From assembly GCA_026874595.1 (NCBI GenBank), contig CM049310.1, positions 8,310,001-8,374,000 on the forward strand: a DNA stretch of 64,000 nt. The letters are read 5' to 3'. The translations under genes and the position numbers were made by a program. The DNA comes from Sipunculus nudus. Its lineage: Eukaryota; Annelida; Sipuncula; Golfingiida; Sipunculidae. The notes beneath the pieces were generated by a model that ran no database searches, was not told the DNA's origin, and saw only the letters and a list, made by a program, of their open reading frames with translations. Positions within the stretch are counted from its first letter, which is position 1; every line of letters begins with the position of its first letter. Below, one piece after another: positions 1 to 12,925 of this stretch.

Positions 1-79
1 TAATTATTTATAAATGCTGCCATACGGTAGAGCACTATCACTATGTATTGAATTCACGCTATGTGAACAATACAAATTA

Positions 80-137
80 TATATATATATATATATATAC
101 ACATATATATAATATATATATATATATTTATATGTAT
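80..137. repeat. (AT)n microsatellite
   Basis: Alternating TA/AT dinucleotides with small interruptions. Similar tracts recur at about 10870-10946, 50850-50892 and 62540-62610, which is typical of this genome's introns. Confidence 0.9.
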
Positions 138-362
138 TTTGTTCGCCGTTAAATGTAGAAAAAAAAGCTCTTTATTTTACTACCATAGGACTAGTATTAA
201 GGAAGTTACAGCCGATTTTGTGTCTTAACCGTTTTCCGTCGGTCAAAAAAAAATGTTACTTTGACGCGATTTGAAAAATTAATCGAAAAATCAGCCTTGT
301 TTGAAGTGCCAAACATTCATTTTCATCCACTGGGGACCATAGAAAATCAGGGTCTAGAATCC

Positions 363-363
<1 letters not shown>

Positions 364-392
<29 letters not shown>
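364..392 (+). repeat. 29-base G homopolymer
   Basis: An uninterrupted run of 29 G lies in otherwise AT-rich DNA. Runs of this length are unstable and can form G-quadruplexes, and they are also error-prone in assembly, so the exact length is uncertain. Confidence 0.85.
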
Positions 393-393
<1 letters not shown>

Positions 394-1497
394 TACTGAC
401 TCATGGACAACATTAGATGAGTGAAAAAATATCGCGGTTTTCGGAGGGATGAAATCTGTCGTTAGTACTAAGATTCTCTGATTTTTTTAAAATTTCAATG
501 TATAAACACTATACTGTGCTGTACAGAATAGTTACTAAAAGTGGAACAATGATACAGACATTTAACAAATGTTCATGTCAAAAACGTTTTTGTACGGTGT
601 TTATATAGCAATAGCTATATGCCAATTATAAATATTTAGCATGCTTTAAAGGAAGATAAATATGAATCAGCTACATTTAAATACAAATAAATTTCTTAAC
701 ATACAATGAATTAACACCTAGAAAAGCCAAACGTCTGAACACTGAATTTACACAAGCTTGCTAGCCCGGTAACCCATAGGATACATTTAGTATCAAGGTG
801 GCCATCCAAGTCCATGCATGTGGACTCAAAAGAGACGCAAATGTCTGAAGGACAATTAAGATCAAACTTGTTACCACATAATATATATCGATTACGAATT
901 GCGCAAGGACGCAAATACATGGAGGACGACACTTAATTGAATAGCCCATTGTAGACCATGCGTGATTGCCGCGTCTAGTTATTATACACGTGCTTTCATG
1001 GTCACTTTGTATATATATTATTGTTATGATCAATAACTCAAATCGCTATATGTTTTATGCATACTTAATTAATACATTTGAAAAGAAATTTAGACCTGGT
1101 TCCCTCCCCCATCTTTCTATTCTCTCTCTATCTATCTATATTTGTTTATTTATTAGCAAATATTCATACAGGTAGTATATTATATCTTCGAGTATCTGGG
1201 TTTTTCAATAACAGGTTCATAATTCATAATTTCGCAAGCAATAGTTTATTATCTGTGCTGACTTAAATCTTTAAGAGTACATATCATCTGCATCGAGAAT
1301 TGACACGTTCTTCAGTTCTTTAAATTTTTTTAGTTTAAATTCTTTCAGTTCTTTAAATTCTACATATTCCCCAACAGGTAACAATACACTCTATCCTGGT
1401 TTGTTCCATGAGAAAAATATATTTGACCTGGCCAATCCTTTTTTCCTACATTTTCTGTGCAATGAGCTTCTTGAAGAAATAATATACTTTCATCTAG

Positions 1498-1686
1498 CCC
1501 CCGTTGTTAGGCCCGACAGCCATGGCACATCGGTTTCAGGCTAAATTTGAAGTACATGCGTGATTGGCTGAACCATTGTTACGTCAGCCGTATCACCATC
1601 TGAAGACTCCAGTAGTAGACATATAAACCAATCAGAAAGCGCGTCCTCGATTGTTACGCCATTGCTGTCGGGCCTAACCACGGGGG
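1498..1686. mobile_element. 189-bp TIR element (MITE)
   Basis: The left end CCCCCGTTGTTAGGCCCGAC and the reverse complement of the right end match over 23 bp with a single mismatch. The interior has no open frame. The element is GC-richer than its flanks. No clear target-site duplication is visible, so the superfamily is not assigned. Confidence 0.75.
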
Positions 1687-3272
1687 TTCTTGCCTGCCTA
1701 TCTCAAATATTATATAATATAATAATTGATTATATAATAAAGAGACGGACAATGTAGTGTGAAAAACGCTAAGAAAATGTCAGATAAATAATAGTCATAA
1801 GGAAATGACCCAGAAAAGTAACAAAACAATCGAAATCTACACTAATAGCAATTCAAGCGCCTTTGTCTCATTAGACTGATTCCCTGCATAAAATGCATAG
1901 AAATGACAAATGCGGGTTGGAGGTTTTTATTTTTATTGTCACTGGTTAGAGAGCTCATCTCTTAGCAACTTGACTAAAGTAATGAACAGATTTTTATTAT
2001 ATTTTTTATTTTTTTTTTTTTTTGCAAAAACGAAGGAACAAATCATTAAACTTGTGGGCTGATATAATTCAACATATTTTTTTAATGTATTACTTACCAT
2101 GGCAAGATGGGGCAACTTGTTTATCCTGACCATGAAAGAGAATCACTCCCTGGTGACAGTAACCAGTTCTCCTGTGGTAGACAGCTGACCAGAGGTGACT
2201 CGGAACAATGACAGAAATTTATCTTGGCTTTAGATTCCTAGATTTCCTCCGTTCATATAACGCACAGCAAAGTTAGACCAGGATCCTGGTAATATTCTCT
2301 TGATACAGAAGTTGGCAGCGGTAAATGAGCAGTCTCTGGGTGCTTTTGTTGGTTCAAGTTTATTTATGGTATTTTAAACCATCACAGAATAAACATTTAC
2401 TTAGGCAAATGCACAGGGGAACGGTACATATTAATGTCAAATTATCATGCCAATTTATCTTTTATTTAAAACCAGAGGCTAGGATCTTTTTGTTATATTT
2501 GAAATTATATTTTGCAGTTCAGTACTCATACCACTGTTTTTTAGGATTTACAGGATTGCTAGACTTGGAAAGGTCTCATTTTATCAGCATTTATTTCAGG
2601 AGAGGATCTTTTTTAACCTAGTTTACTCCAACACTAAGGCATTGTATGATCTTTTTGTATTTATTCAGTCACTCAATAAAGACCTATTTCTTTATTTAAA
2701 GTATTTTTTAATCTACTTGGTTACCTGCATAACTCTCGGACTAGAGATCAGTGTGAGAGCATATATACATGTTCATGGTACTCCAAGAGACGGCATAATT
2801 TCAGTGATAGGTGTAAACTCCTGAAACCATCTCAGATCTCTCTATCTATACATTTTGGTATATTTCCTTTAAATTAAGTTGATTTCCTCCAATGGCAGCC
2901 AGCATTAACAATATTCCATAAATACAAGAACATCAATTTAGTAATTTTTGGAGGGAATTTCAATCTACACCATATTTGATATATTTACCTGCACTGTTGG
3001 ACATTGCTGTCTATATAATTAACACACTAACTCTCACATAAAAACATCAACTCCTGAGATACAAGCATTAAAATTTTCATTCATAATATAACAAGTGATC
3101 TAAAATCATCATGTGTGATCAAATAAATGAGTAACAATTAAAGAAAAAAGTTAATGATATCACCTTGGCTGTATAATACCAAATAAAAGTGAGAGAGGTT
3201 TGGTATTACTCTCATTCCATCCCATATTGTCCATGCTACAAATTTACCATCCATAGCATGTGAACAAATTTA
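1687..3272. other. Non-coding stretch downstream of the last exon-like segment
   Basis: AT-rich sequence with no exon-like frame. Short plus-strand frames at 2325-2621 and 2642-2824 have no splice or composition support. The region presumably holds the 3' UTR or 3' flank of the minus-strand exon ending at 3273. I do not see a convincing AATAAA close to that stop. Confidence 0.5.
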
Positions 3273-3732
3273 TCACTCCTTCTTACTATGTATCCTTAGG
3301 CGTGCAGATTGTGAAGATCTGGTTGATTTTGTCTCCAGATCGAGACTGTGAGAATTACGGTTTGCTTTTCGTGGAAGAATCCGCCAACCCCCACCTTTGG
3401 CACTCCCTTTGCGAGGAACAACTTCTTTTTTGACAGCGGGGTGTATCACACCAGTGCGTTTATGCAAATCTTTCATGTAACGATCAAATCTCTCATCTGC
3501 AGGAATTGTTGGATCGAAGAAATCACCAAGAGTGTTTAGGCATTGTGGGATTGTTCTCTCATGTTCAAGGTTTCTGTGAGCCAGACGAAGCCGAGCAATG
3601 GTTGGTCCGGACTTGTCTGACTGGAGCTCAGCTGTCTTGCTTCTCTTGCCATTTCTTTTAGCACCATCTGGTTTTGGAAGCTGCTGCAAGAGTCTGAGCT
3701 GACTTCTCCATTTCACTGGAGTTTCCATCATC
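3273..3732 (-). CDS. Terminal exon of an unrecognised basic protein
   Basis: A splice acceptor (TGTTCCACAG) ends at 3733, and the exon starts GATGATGGAAACTCC at 3732. The long frame uses the first G as the last base of a split codon, runs 153 codons and stops at 3273. The product is very basic and hydrophilic, with a central acidic/aromatic patch containing FFDPTIPADERFDRYMKDLH, followed by a Lys/Arg-rich and then Ser-rich tail. I do not recognise the family. A second frame (reading DDGNSSEMEK) is open for 23 codons from the same acceptor and then stops, so the true entry phase is uncertain. The upstream exon is not identified; the exon at 9840-9758 ends in a phase that does not fit directly. 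The acceptor and first ~40 nt of this exon have been copied into the adjoining 91-bp array. Confidence 0.55.
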
Positions 3733-5190
3733 CTGTGGAACATACAACACAAACAATACAGTGGTGTCAAATATCTACATGAGCCTGAGCTGACTTCTCC
3801 ATTTCACTGGAGTTTCCATCATCCTGTGAAACATACAACACAAACAATACAGTGGTGTCAAATATCTACATGAGCCTGAGCTGACTTCTCCATTTCACTG
3901 GAGTTTCCATCATCCTGTGAAACATACAACACAAACAATACAGTGGTGTCAAATATCTACATGAGCCTGAGCTGACTTCTCCATTTCACTGGAGTTTCCA
4001 TCATCCTGTGAAACATACAACACAAACAATACAGTGGTGTCAAATATCTACATGAGCCTGAGCTGACTTCTCCATTTCACTGGAGTTTCCATCATCCTGT
4101 GAAACATACAACACAAACAATACAGTGGTGTCAAATATCTACATGAGCCTGAGCTGACTTCTCCATTTCACTGGAGTTTCCATCATCCTGTGAAACATAC
4201 AACACAAACAATACAGTGGTGTCAAATATCTACATGAGCCTGAGCTGACTTCTCCATTTCACTGGAGTTTCCATCATCCTGTGAAACATACAACACAAAC
4301 AATACAGTGGTGTCAAATATCTACATGGCCTGAGCTGACTTCTCCATTTCACTGGAGTTTCAATCATTTTGTAAAACATACAACACAAACAATACAGTGG
4401 TGTCAAGTATCTACAAGAGTCTGAGCTGACTTCTCCATTTCACTGGAGTTTCAATCATTTTGAAAAAACATACAGCACATACAATACAGTGATGTCAAGT
4501 ATCTACAAGAGCCTGAGCTGAATTCTCCATTTCACTGGAGTTTCCATCATCCTGTAAAACATACAACACAAACAATACAGTGGTGTCAAATATCTACAAG
4601 AGCCTGAGCTGACTTCCCCATTTCACTGGAGTTTTCATCATCCTGTAAAACATACAACACAAACAATACAGTGGTGTCAAATATCTACAAGAGCCTGAGC
4701 TGACTTCTCTATTTCACTGGAGTTTTCATCATCCTGTAAAACATACAACACATACAATACAGTGATGTCAAGTTTCTACAAGAGCCTGAGCTGACTTCTC
4801 TATTTCACTGGAGTTTTCATCCTGTAAAACATACAACACATACAATACAGTGATGTCAACTATCTACAAGAGCCTGAGCTGACTTCCCCATTTCACTGGA
4901 GTTTCCATCATCCTGTAAACATACAACACAAACAATACAGTGTTGTCAAATATCTACAAGAGCCTGAGCTGAATTCTCCATTTCACTGGAGTTTCCATCA
5001 TCCTGTAAAACATACAACACAAACAATACAGTGATAACAAATATCTACAAGAGCCTGAGCTGACTTCCCCATTTCACTGGAGTTTCCATCATCCTGTAAA
5101 ACATACAACACAAACAATACAGTGATGTCAAGTATCTACAAGAGCCTGAGCTGACTTCTCCATTTCACTGGAGATTCTATCACCCTGTTA
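3733..5190. repeat. 91-bp tandem array carrying copies of an intron-exon boundary
   Basis: About sixteen units begin at 3781, 3872, 3963, 4054, 4145, 4236, about 4326, 4417, 4509, 4600, 4691, 4782, 4870, 4960, 5051 and 5142. On the minus strand each unit contains the pyrimidine-rich acceptor of the exon at 3732 followed by its first ~40 nt. The exon copy then runs into intron sequence, giving a stop (TAG) shortly after in the exon's long frame. The first six units (3781-4326) appear identical by eye, while the distal units differ by substitutions and small indels. That gradient suggests recent expansion next to the functional exon. The junction shares a CAAGAG microhomology with the exon. Confidence 0.93.
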
Positions 5191-7925
5191 GAGAGAAACA
5201 AATAGAACGCACAACAGTAATGTAAAGTATCACAGGTATTTTCCTGTAGAAGTTACTCATTAACATTGAATGAATGGAATTATGTTTAAGCCCAACAAAA
5301 TGTAAACAGTTAAGTCATTGATTTTCACCAATTTGCATAATTAAACTGCCTCAAAATCTGTCCATGTTAGCATGCTAATTCATAGAAATTTTAAATCTCA
5401 TGCCTTCATATTCTAGCAGTTTGGCATCTCTGCCAATAAGAAACTATATAAACTGACAAACAAAATTTAATTGCCCCTTATGGGATCTCAGCTAAAAATG
5501 CAAATACAAATGGTTCTTATTAAATTAAATTCTTTTTCTTTAAACTTCTTGATTTCAGTTTGATTTTTTTTAATATTCAAGGTATGGATGAGAAAAACCC
5601 TCACCTCCTAACACAATAGGTACATTACTTATGCTCATTCAATTCAAAAAGTGAAGCCATTTCTGGTGTAGCCTTCAAGATAGTACATTTTAATGAAAAT
5701 TATCACTTTTGTAATGTGCAAAAGATGTAATATAAAGATTATTAGAAAATCAGTGATTCAAAATTTACAGAAAATCAATCAATTATGAAGGGGGGGTCAC
5801 TGAATTCATACAAAAACAATCCCATAATAAATATTCAGGAAAACTTTGTTAAGTTCAACTTCTTTAGGTAAAACACCCAATTTAATGTGAGGGATAAGCT
5901 CAAAGTTTTTACAAGTTTTGGTTATGTTATAACCAGGCAAAACTCTAAATAAATACCTGGAAGTGTTGAAATTTTCTGTCAATTTAATTCAACTTCAACT
6001 TAGAGGTTTCACTGCACATATTTTAAGAAATTTTACCTGATTTGTGACATGACACCGTCAACTTACCAAGGGACAGACTTAATCACTAGACTGGTCCTTG
6101 TAGTTGGTACTGTCCAATAATGTACATACTGATGTAACAGTCCTCTGATAAACCAATAACAAACCCAAAGGGCTTGTTCCAGGAGCAACTGTCTTCCACA
6201 GACTACACAGCAGCTCCCCAGATGCCTGGATTATGTACTACGTCAACACAGGGCATGCCAGCTAAAACTTTGTTTCAGTGTATGAGGACTGCATTATGGT
6301 AACTTTCTAATAAATTTCCTATAATGGTGCAGGTTTTTTATATGCACATTTGCCAATACCATTAAATTGTCATTCTGTAATAAAAAAAAACAATTCTTCC
6401 AGATTCATAATCTTAACATAAGTGAAACTGAAATATTTTAAAATATCACAGTTATTATCAAAATGATGATAATTATTTTATCATTAAATATCCTGACTTC
6501 CAATTAAAGAATAAAAATAAATAAGTATTATATAAGGATTATATATATATATATATAAATATTCATTAAAACTTCATACATTCAAAATGTAATACAGTCA
6601 TTTAATTCTTAATAGTGTATTAATAACTGATACCATTATATTTCACCAGACAAATATTAAATAAAATTTATTAGATAATGAATCAATTTAATAGGCATAT
6701 TATACTAATTATTTGTGTCTGATTACTGACTTAAATTGATTCTGAAAATATTATATAAAATACCTTATAATAAATGTAAAATAATTCAACTTAATTCTTC
6801 TTTAAATTATAATATTTCATCATCTGATAAACTTAAGTTTTACGTGTGTTGGCCTAAAGTAATGATTATTGATTAAAGTACTAAATCCCCTTGTTTCTGT
6901 GTCTATGATCTCAGTAGGAGACAAGTCATCAATAATGTATGGGTCTGGCTGTAAGACTTATAATTAAGGTAAACCTGTAATCCTTTAGTCAATAGCCATA
7001 ACAATACAGGAGACCCTGGGGTCTGGCAGGTAGGATGAATTCCTTCATCCACAAAAGTTCCTGCTGTCAATAAGCCTTGCTATTTTTCAAATACCTACCT
7101 AATTTTAAATTTGATGGATCCAAACAGCAGAGAAAACAGAGAGAGAAAAAGAATAGATAAGAAGAGATACAAGTGAGAGATGTTGGACAGAAAGAAATTG
7201 AAAAGTGAAATAGAGAGAAAAAAATAAAAAAGAGACAGGTGTTTCAGCACTTAGATCCTCAGAATGTACACTATATATCATAGGTAATATTGTAATTGAT
7301 ATGAAATTCTTAAAACAGATTACAGTGCAATACATTTGGGTAGGATGATACCAAAGAAAATCAATATTATACTGAAAATTGTTCTGAGGCATGTTCAATC
7401 AGGAACATCACAGTCTGTTTAAGAGTAAAAAAAACAACATCAATGTTTTCTTGATCCACCCTTGATCTTGATCATTGAATGCCAGAATAATGAAAAAGAA
7501 ACTATTTTAAGAAATATCCTATAAACATATTGCAAGATTACTCACACTTGTGCCACATAAAGGGTTGATACTGGGTCATAAAAACCCTGGCAGCAGAGCA
7601 AAGTAATCATCTGAGAGTTTTATTGTGTGCCTCTTATAGGGAACCGCCGAGAGCCAATTTATGAGCATACCAGCCTTGAACATGGTCCAACTGATGCTGT
7701 TAGCAGAATCCTTCATCTCTCCAAATGGGAATCCAAAGTTAGGGAACTAAATATTTTTTCATCCCTGTGTGTATTTGTTTACCATAAATTAGTTGCTGCT
7801 TGTTTGCAGCACTGTCTCTTACTTGAGCATGAAAATGATTACATGCTGTTTTCAATAGATCAATTTAAATAGAAAATGAGACAACTGCATTAATCTGAAC
7901 AGGGGTAGGGTGTAAACTAGTGGTT
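5191..7925. other. Intron-like AT-rich stretch
   Basis: No exon with both convincing splice sites was found. A weak minus-strand candidate lies at about 6067-6144 (acceptor ATCAG, donor TTG|GTAAGT) but nothing supports it further. A plus-strand frame at 7627-7872 is slightly less AT-rich than its surroundings but resembles nothing I know. AT tracts occur around 6540. Confidence 0.5.
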
Positions 7926-7961
7926 TAAGGGGCCCAATCACCTATAAAGCATGTTGAACTA

Positions 7962-9409
7962 GAATACAGGTAGTCAACAAGCGACTAAAATCCGCCAAAA
8001 TCAGAGTGGAATGGGTGAAGTGAGGCATGGATTGAGTGTCAAGGGGAAATAGAGTGAGGTGTGTTGCATATTAGCATGGATGTCTGCAGCCGAAATGTGT
8101 ATGTAGGTTGCGCCACCTACCACAAAATCCAGAAAGCTGTCCAAGTTGAATAAATATGCAAATTTTTAGGCAGATAAGTCAAACCACTACATGTTTATTA
8201 GTGATTTTATCCCACAGCAGACAAACAGAAGGACTTGTGCAAAAATGGTGGCAGGTGGCGCCACCAATTTTTTGTATGATTAAGAGCTATGTTAGATCTA
8301 AACACATGCAAAATTTCAGGGGGATATGTACAACCAGTCCTGAGACATAAGCCTGAATGTCTGCAGCATTAACATAAATGTAGGTGGTGCCACCTGCAAA
8401 AAAACGAGAAAGCTATCCAAGATGTATAAACACGCAAAATTTTAGGCAGATAAGTTAAACCACTACTGAGATATGAGTGATTTTAGCCCACGGCAGACAA
8501 ACAGACGGATCCTGTGCAAAAATGGTTGCAGGTGGTCCCTCCAGTTTTGTATATGATAAAGAGCTATGTGAGATCTATACACATGCAGAGTTTTGGCCCG
8601 ATCGGTCAAACGGTTCCGGAGATATGAGCTTTGATGTCTGCAGCATAAACTAAAGTGTAGGTGGCGCCACCTGTCATAAAATCAAGAAAGCTGTCCAGGA
8701 TGTATAAACCTGCAAAATTTTAGGCAGATATGTCAAACCACTGCTGATATATGAGTGATTTTATCCCACGGCAGACAAACAGACGGACGCTGTGCAAAAA
8801 TGGTTGCAGGTGGGGCCACTAGTTTTGCATATGATAAAGAGCTATGTGAGATCTATACACATGCAAATTTTCAGGAAGATAAGTTAAACCAGTCCGGAGA
8901 TATAAGCATTGATGTCTGCAGCGTGAATGTGATTGTAGGTGGTGCCACTTGTCATAAAATCAAGAATGCTATCCAGGATGTATAGGCATCCCGAATTTCA
9001 GGTGAATTAGTCAAACCACTGCAGAGATATGAGTGATTTTAACCCCAGGCAGACAAACAAATAGACACTGTGCAAACATGCTTGCAGGTGGCGCCACCAT
9101 TTTTTTTGTGTATGTTATAAAGCTATCCAAGGGCTACATTTGTACAAAAAAATTTTTCCTGATCGGTCAAACGGTTCCCGAGATATGTGGCTTTATGTGG
9201 AAACAGATGCACCAATGGACACTGGGCAGAGGTCAACGCCACTTGGTTAGGCACCAGTTCACATGTGACCCAATAATTGGTGCAAATTTGGGAAAAATAA
9301 GTCAATTAGTCTCAGAGGAGTTCTCCGGAAACGAATACTGCGGGAGGGGCTTCGGCAGAACCCAGTCAAAAACATAGTATCCGCAAAACTTCCTTTTGGC
9401 GGATACAAT
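7962..9409 (+). mobile_element. F2 pearl-like element, copy 1
   Basis: The left end contains ATCCGCCAAAA and the right end TTTTGGCGGATAC, which are inverted relative to each other. Between them lie tandem units of about 278 bp, each with two sites related to GGTGGCGCCACC, CAGGATGTATAAACC and a 'GGCAGACAAACAGACGGA' stretch. Flanking sequence on both sides (ending about 7960 and resuming about 9410) matches an uninterrupted repeat at 28014-28130, so the insertion boundaries are visible. The element does not encode a protein. The family resembles the pearl/HINE (Helentron-associated) elements of bivalves; this is an inference from structure. Confidence 0.75.
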
Positions 9410-9757
9410 TAACGCGAAAGATAGCTTTTTCCCTCTAAAATAAATCTGTACCTACCAAAATATTGCCTTGAAACCATTAGCTTACTCCTAAGAAAAAGTA
9501 AAAATTAAAACTTTGCTTTAAATCTCCAGGCCAACAACAAAACCTTTATTTATCTATAGTTGATAAGAGAAATATATTCTTTGGATTTCAAATTTGTATG
9601 CATGTATATCATTTGGGTTAAAATTCATTTCATTATATGTATTTTAAAGCTAAACTGAGCCAAGGAAGTTTGACAATTCCTTACCAACAGGTTTTGTGTT
9701 AACAAGTGTCAGACATCTCTGTGGTGTACTAACTGTGGAATGAGCAGAGCAACTCAC

Positions 9758-9840
9758 CTTGCTTTTTCACTTCATTTTCGGATGGGTTCATATCTTGTTG
9801 CCAGGCTGACGTATGCTCTCCCACTGGAGTCGAACCACAT
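9758..9840 (-). CDS. Candidate internal exon, unrecognised protein
   Basis: 83 nt flanked by an acceptor (ATATCTTTAG) and a near-consensus donor (CAAG|GTGAGT). One frame is open throughout and reads CGSTPVGEHTSAWQQDMNPS and onward, entering in phase 2 and leaving in phase 1. The other two frames contain stops. It lies on the same strand as the large gene, but its phases do not connect directly to either the 13704 exon as read here or the 3732 exon. At least one exon or frame assumption is therefore missing. Function unknown. Confidence 0.45.
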
Positions 9841-10894
9841 CTAAAGATATAAATAATCAAATTATTATATTTAGCCGAAAGGGAATCCATTCTGTGGTTT
9901 GATGATATCAGGTGAATATCCGCAGCCAGGATGACACTTGATGGGCAAGGTATGTGGTAGAGCCGTCTTTTTTTGGATTTAAACAAAATGTGTTGATTGG
10001 TCAGGACTGCAGCTCCTACCGGTAATGTAATTTCAAAGTCAAATTTGGTCAACAAATAAAGATAACCAGAGTATAAATGTTTAACAATCTTTACCATAGG
10101 TAAAATTTGTGCAATATATTGCATACTATATGTACATTAGACAATTCTCTGTATTGTTAAATTATTATATAATGACTAATGGGTTAAGTCTTTAAGTTAT
10201 TAAGCATGCATTTTTATGCCATTAGCTCTTAACACTTTAAAATATTTAAACTGAATTAAGTTTCTTTATATGAATACATGGATATTAAACAGACTGAAGG
10301 AATATAAGTGTACCAATACATACATACAGTGAAGGTTAGTTCAACAGGTCTGGTTAATACAGTGCACAGTTGGATGATCTACACAAGGGTATGTGGCTAT
10401 ACAATACCAATATATAACATATTACCAGTTTGGCAGTAATGAATAAGTTCAACTCACTGCATTGGCACCCTTTATTAATTAGCACACACCTGTCAAGTCC
10501 TGAACATAGCTCAGGTGTACATCAACCTAGCTTTCCTCGGTGTAAACTGTAGTTGTTAAAAACTTTTATTTAGTATTCAGAGCTGTTTGCCAAACATATG
10601 CTGTGACATTTTACGTCTCGTTGACTGCCTGATGTACTTATTATTATTAATGAGCTGTGAAAACCACTGATTAGTCTTGGTATTTGGTTTGACAAAAGCT
10701 GAATGTAAGGTATTTAATTTGTATATCATTGTGTATATATAAGCATGCCAGTCACATGAGTAATACAAGTCTTGAAAAAGTTTGGATGGTAGAGACAACA
10801 AGGTAACAGTATGTTGCATAACAGTATGGACATTATGACTGAGGTTTCTTGTCCCATTAACGTTCACATATATATTTATTTATATATATATATA

Positions 10895-10950
<56 letters not shown>

Positions 10951-12804
10951 CATTTATGGAACAAGCGATAAGAATTTTGTATCTGATATTAATTCATCAA
11001 TAAGAATGCATTTTCTGTCAATGTTCCACAGTTATTCAACATATTATCTGAATATATTTTCAATATATTTTCCACATGGTTAAAGAAATGAGCTAATGAT
11101 AAGTATCACAGAATATTTTCCCATTCTTAAAATTAACACAAGGGTCATGTTATGCCATAAATGGTGATCACATTTTTTATACATAATTTGTCATTTCAGG
11201 TATCTGTCCATTCACTGTATATAAACTAATTTGTTTTTGTCAACTGTTTATGATAGGTGTCATCTGATCGCAGGGAAACTTTTCTTAATTCAATAGTATT
11301 TAAGCTCATGCAAAACTTCCTTATTCTCTTCCCTGACAATCTGAATCAGGATTGGTCTGGGCCATATCCCGATCAGTGTTTTGACTGGTCAGAATCCTAA
11401 TCAGGCCCGGACTGTACCATATGTCTGGTCTTTACCAACAGGAACTGGTCAAGTTCAAATATGTCTATCAAAATTCCAGGTCACAAACCAAACAGGGGGA
11501 TTTTCAAAAATGTTGGTGACATTTTTGAAGGGCTGACCCATGTTTATGGAACTCTACAATATGGACCTTGCTGAAATTTCATCCCATCCAGAAAGGCCTG
11601 TCCAAGACACCCTAGTCCAGAATGTCATAGTTTGAAATGTTTACATTCTCTATGAAATACTGTGTCAATAGTAATGAAAAATGGTACTGCATTGTTATCA
11701 AGGCTCATTTAAAAGTCATCAACACAAAGTGCCAGATAGGAATTTAGATCTAGATGTGTTTTAACACTCTGCTACATAAGCCATAGTATACCTGACAGTA
11801 TAAAAACAACTGCACCAACTAACGAAGAGAAAAACCATGACGACCACATTACCAGACAGAATTGTGAGATAGATATGAAATCATATTTGCCTCTTAATTT
11901 GTTCACATAATTTTTACACTGCCCTTCAGTGTTTGTTACATTTTAAAATCTGTGACTGTCACACAATAAACACAAGTGAACTATCACACTATTAGATGAC
12001 ATATAATATGTTACCTCTCAAATAAAGATTATACACAGTTAAAGAATTGTCTTGACAGACACAAACTCACATGTAATTCATATTTTCTTCTTATTTTAAA
12101 ACAGGTGACACAAATCATGTTAGCTTGTTTTATTGAGATAAAATAATAAAAAAAACTGTGAATATAACAGTGTTGAAGCAAATACAGAGCATGTGCTTCT
12201 GTCACTCACTACACCCAGTAGTTTAACATCAGAGTGTTCATTGTTTCAGGCCTTGACTCATTGACCAGACAATTCATCTGTATTGTATTGAGCCCACCTT
12301 AATCACAGTCTGGCAAGTTAGCTTGTTTCTCCTGGAAAATTGATGGAAATCAGTATGTAAAGCCAACCTCTCAAACAGTCTGCAGACAAAATACCACAAG
12401 TTTTATATACTGGCATAAATAAGGAGGGGGTAGGGCTAGATTACAAGCTTGTTTTACAATATGACCATCATATACAGAACAGATTTTCAATATTAAATGA
12501 CAGTCATCCCATTGTCCATAAAAAAAACAAGGGACCCATGCCATACAGAAGAGGTTCTACTTTTACATATTGTTGCACTTAAAAATGTAAATCCTAATGT
12601 AACAGCCATTTGTCAATATTATTAATAAATGTCCTGTCAAGATGACTTGTAGTTTCCTTTCTGATAGTTCTTAGTCTGCTGAGCTAAAAACTGATGCCAC
12701 TACCAGTCTTTTGTCTGTAACATATACTTATTTGTAAAATATATAATTTAAAATTTATGATTTATCAAGTATGATGAAACTTTGGCCACAGAATCAAGGC
12801 TTTA
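9841..12804. other. Intron or intergenic stretch with AT microsatellite
   Basis: Mostly AT-rich non-coding sequence. A long imperfect (AT)n/(AAAT)n tract spans 10866-10946. A possible 34-nt minus-strand exon lies at 12331-12298 (acceptor ATTTTCCAG, donor TTAAG|GTGGGC), but it is too short to trust. Nothing else is recognisable. Confidence 0.45.
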
Positions 12805-12822
12805 ACAAAATGAAAGTCTTAA

Positions 12823-12828
12823 TTTATT
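12823..12828 (-). terminator. Poly(A) signal AATAAA
   Basis: A minus-strand AATAAA lies about 100 nt after an in-phase stop (12928-12926) of the exon starting at 13704. It lies upstream of the stop used by the exon's original frame (12804-12802). This supports cleavage around 12805 and favours the 12926 stop as the real end of the gene, or of one isoform. Confidence 0.55.
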
Positions 12829-12925
12829 ATAATGGTGGTACATCAAATCAACAAATTCATAATCACAGCAAACATGGCAGCATCCCACTTCAAAACAAAT
12901 GGCACACACAAACACGAACACTGCT

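Larger units (their letters stand above)
1..1497. other. AT-rich non-coding stretch
   Basis: No open frame here looks like an exon; the short frames are AT-biased and lack supporting splice sites. It holds an (AT)n tract at about 80-137 and a long G homopolymer at 364-392, listed separately. From about 400 to 1497 I see only low-complexity AT-rich sequence. Confidence 0.6.

Noticed and set aside
3733-5190. CRISPR-like direct repeat array
   Set aside because: Units are contiguous with no unique spacers, the genome is eukaryotic, and the unit is a copy of an exon boundary.
7627-7872. An 81-codon plus-strand frame with coding-like composition in its first half
   Set aside because: No splice sites or known motif, and the second half is AT-driven; too weak to call an exon.
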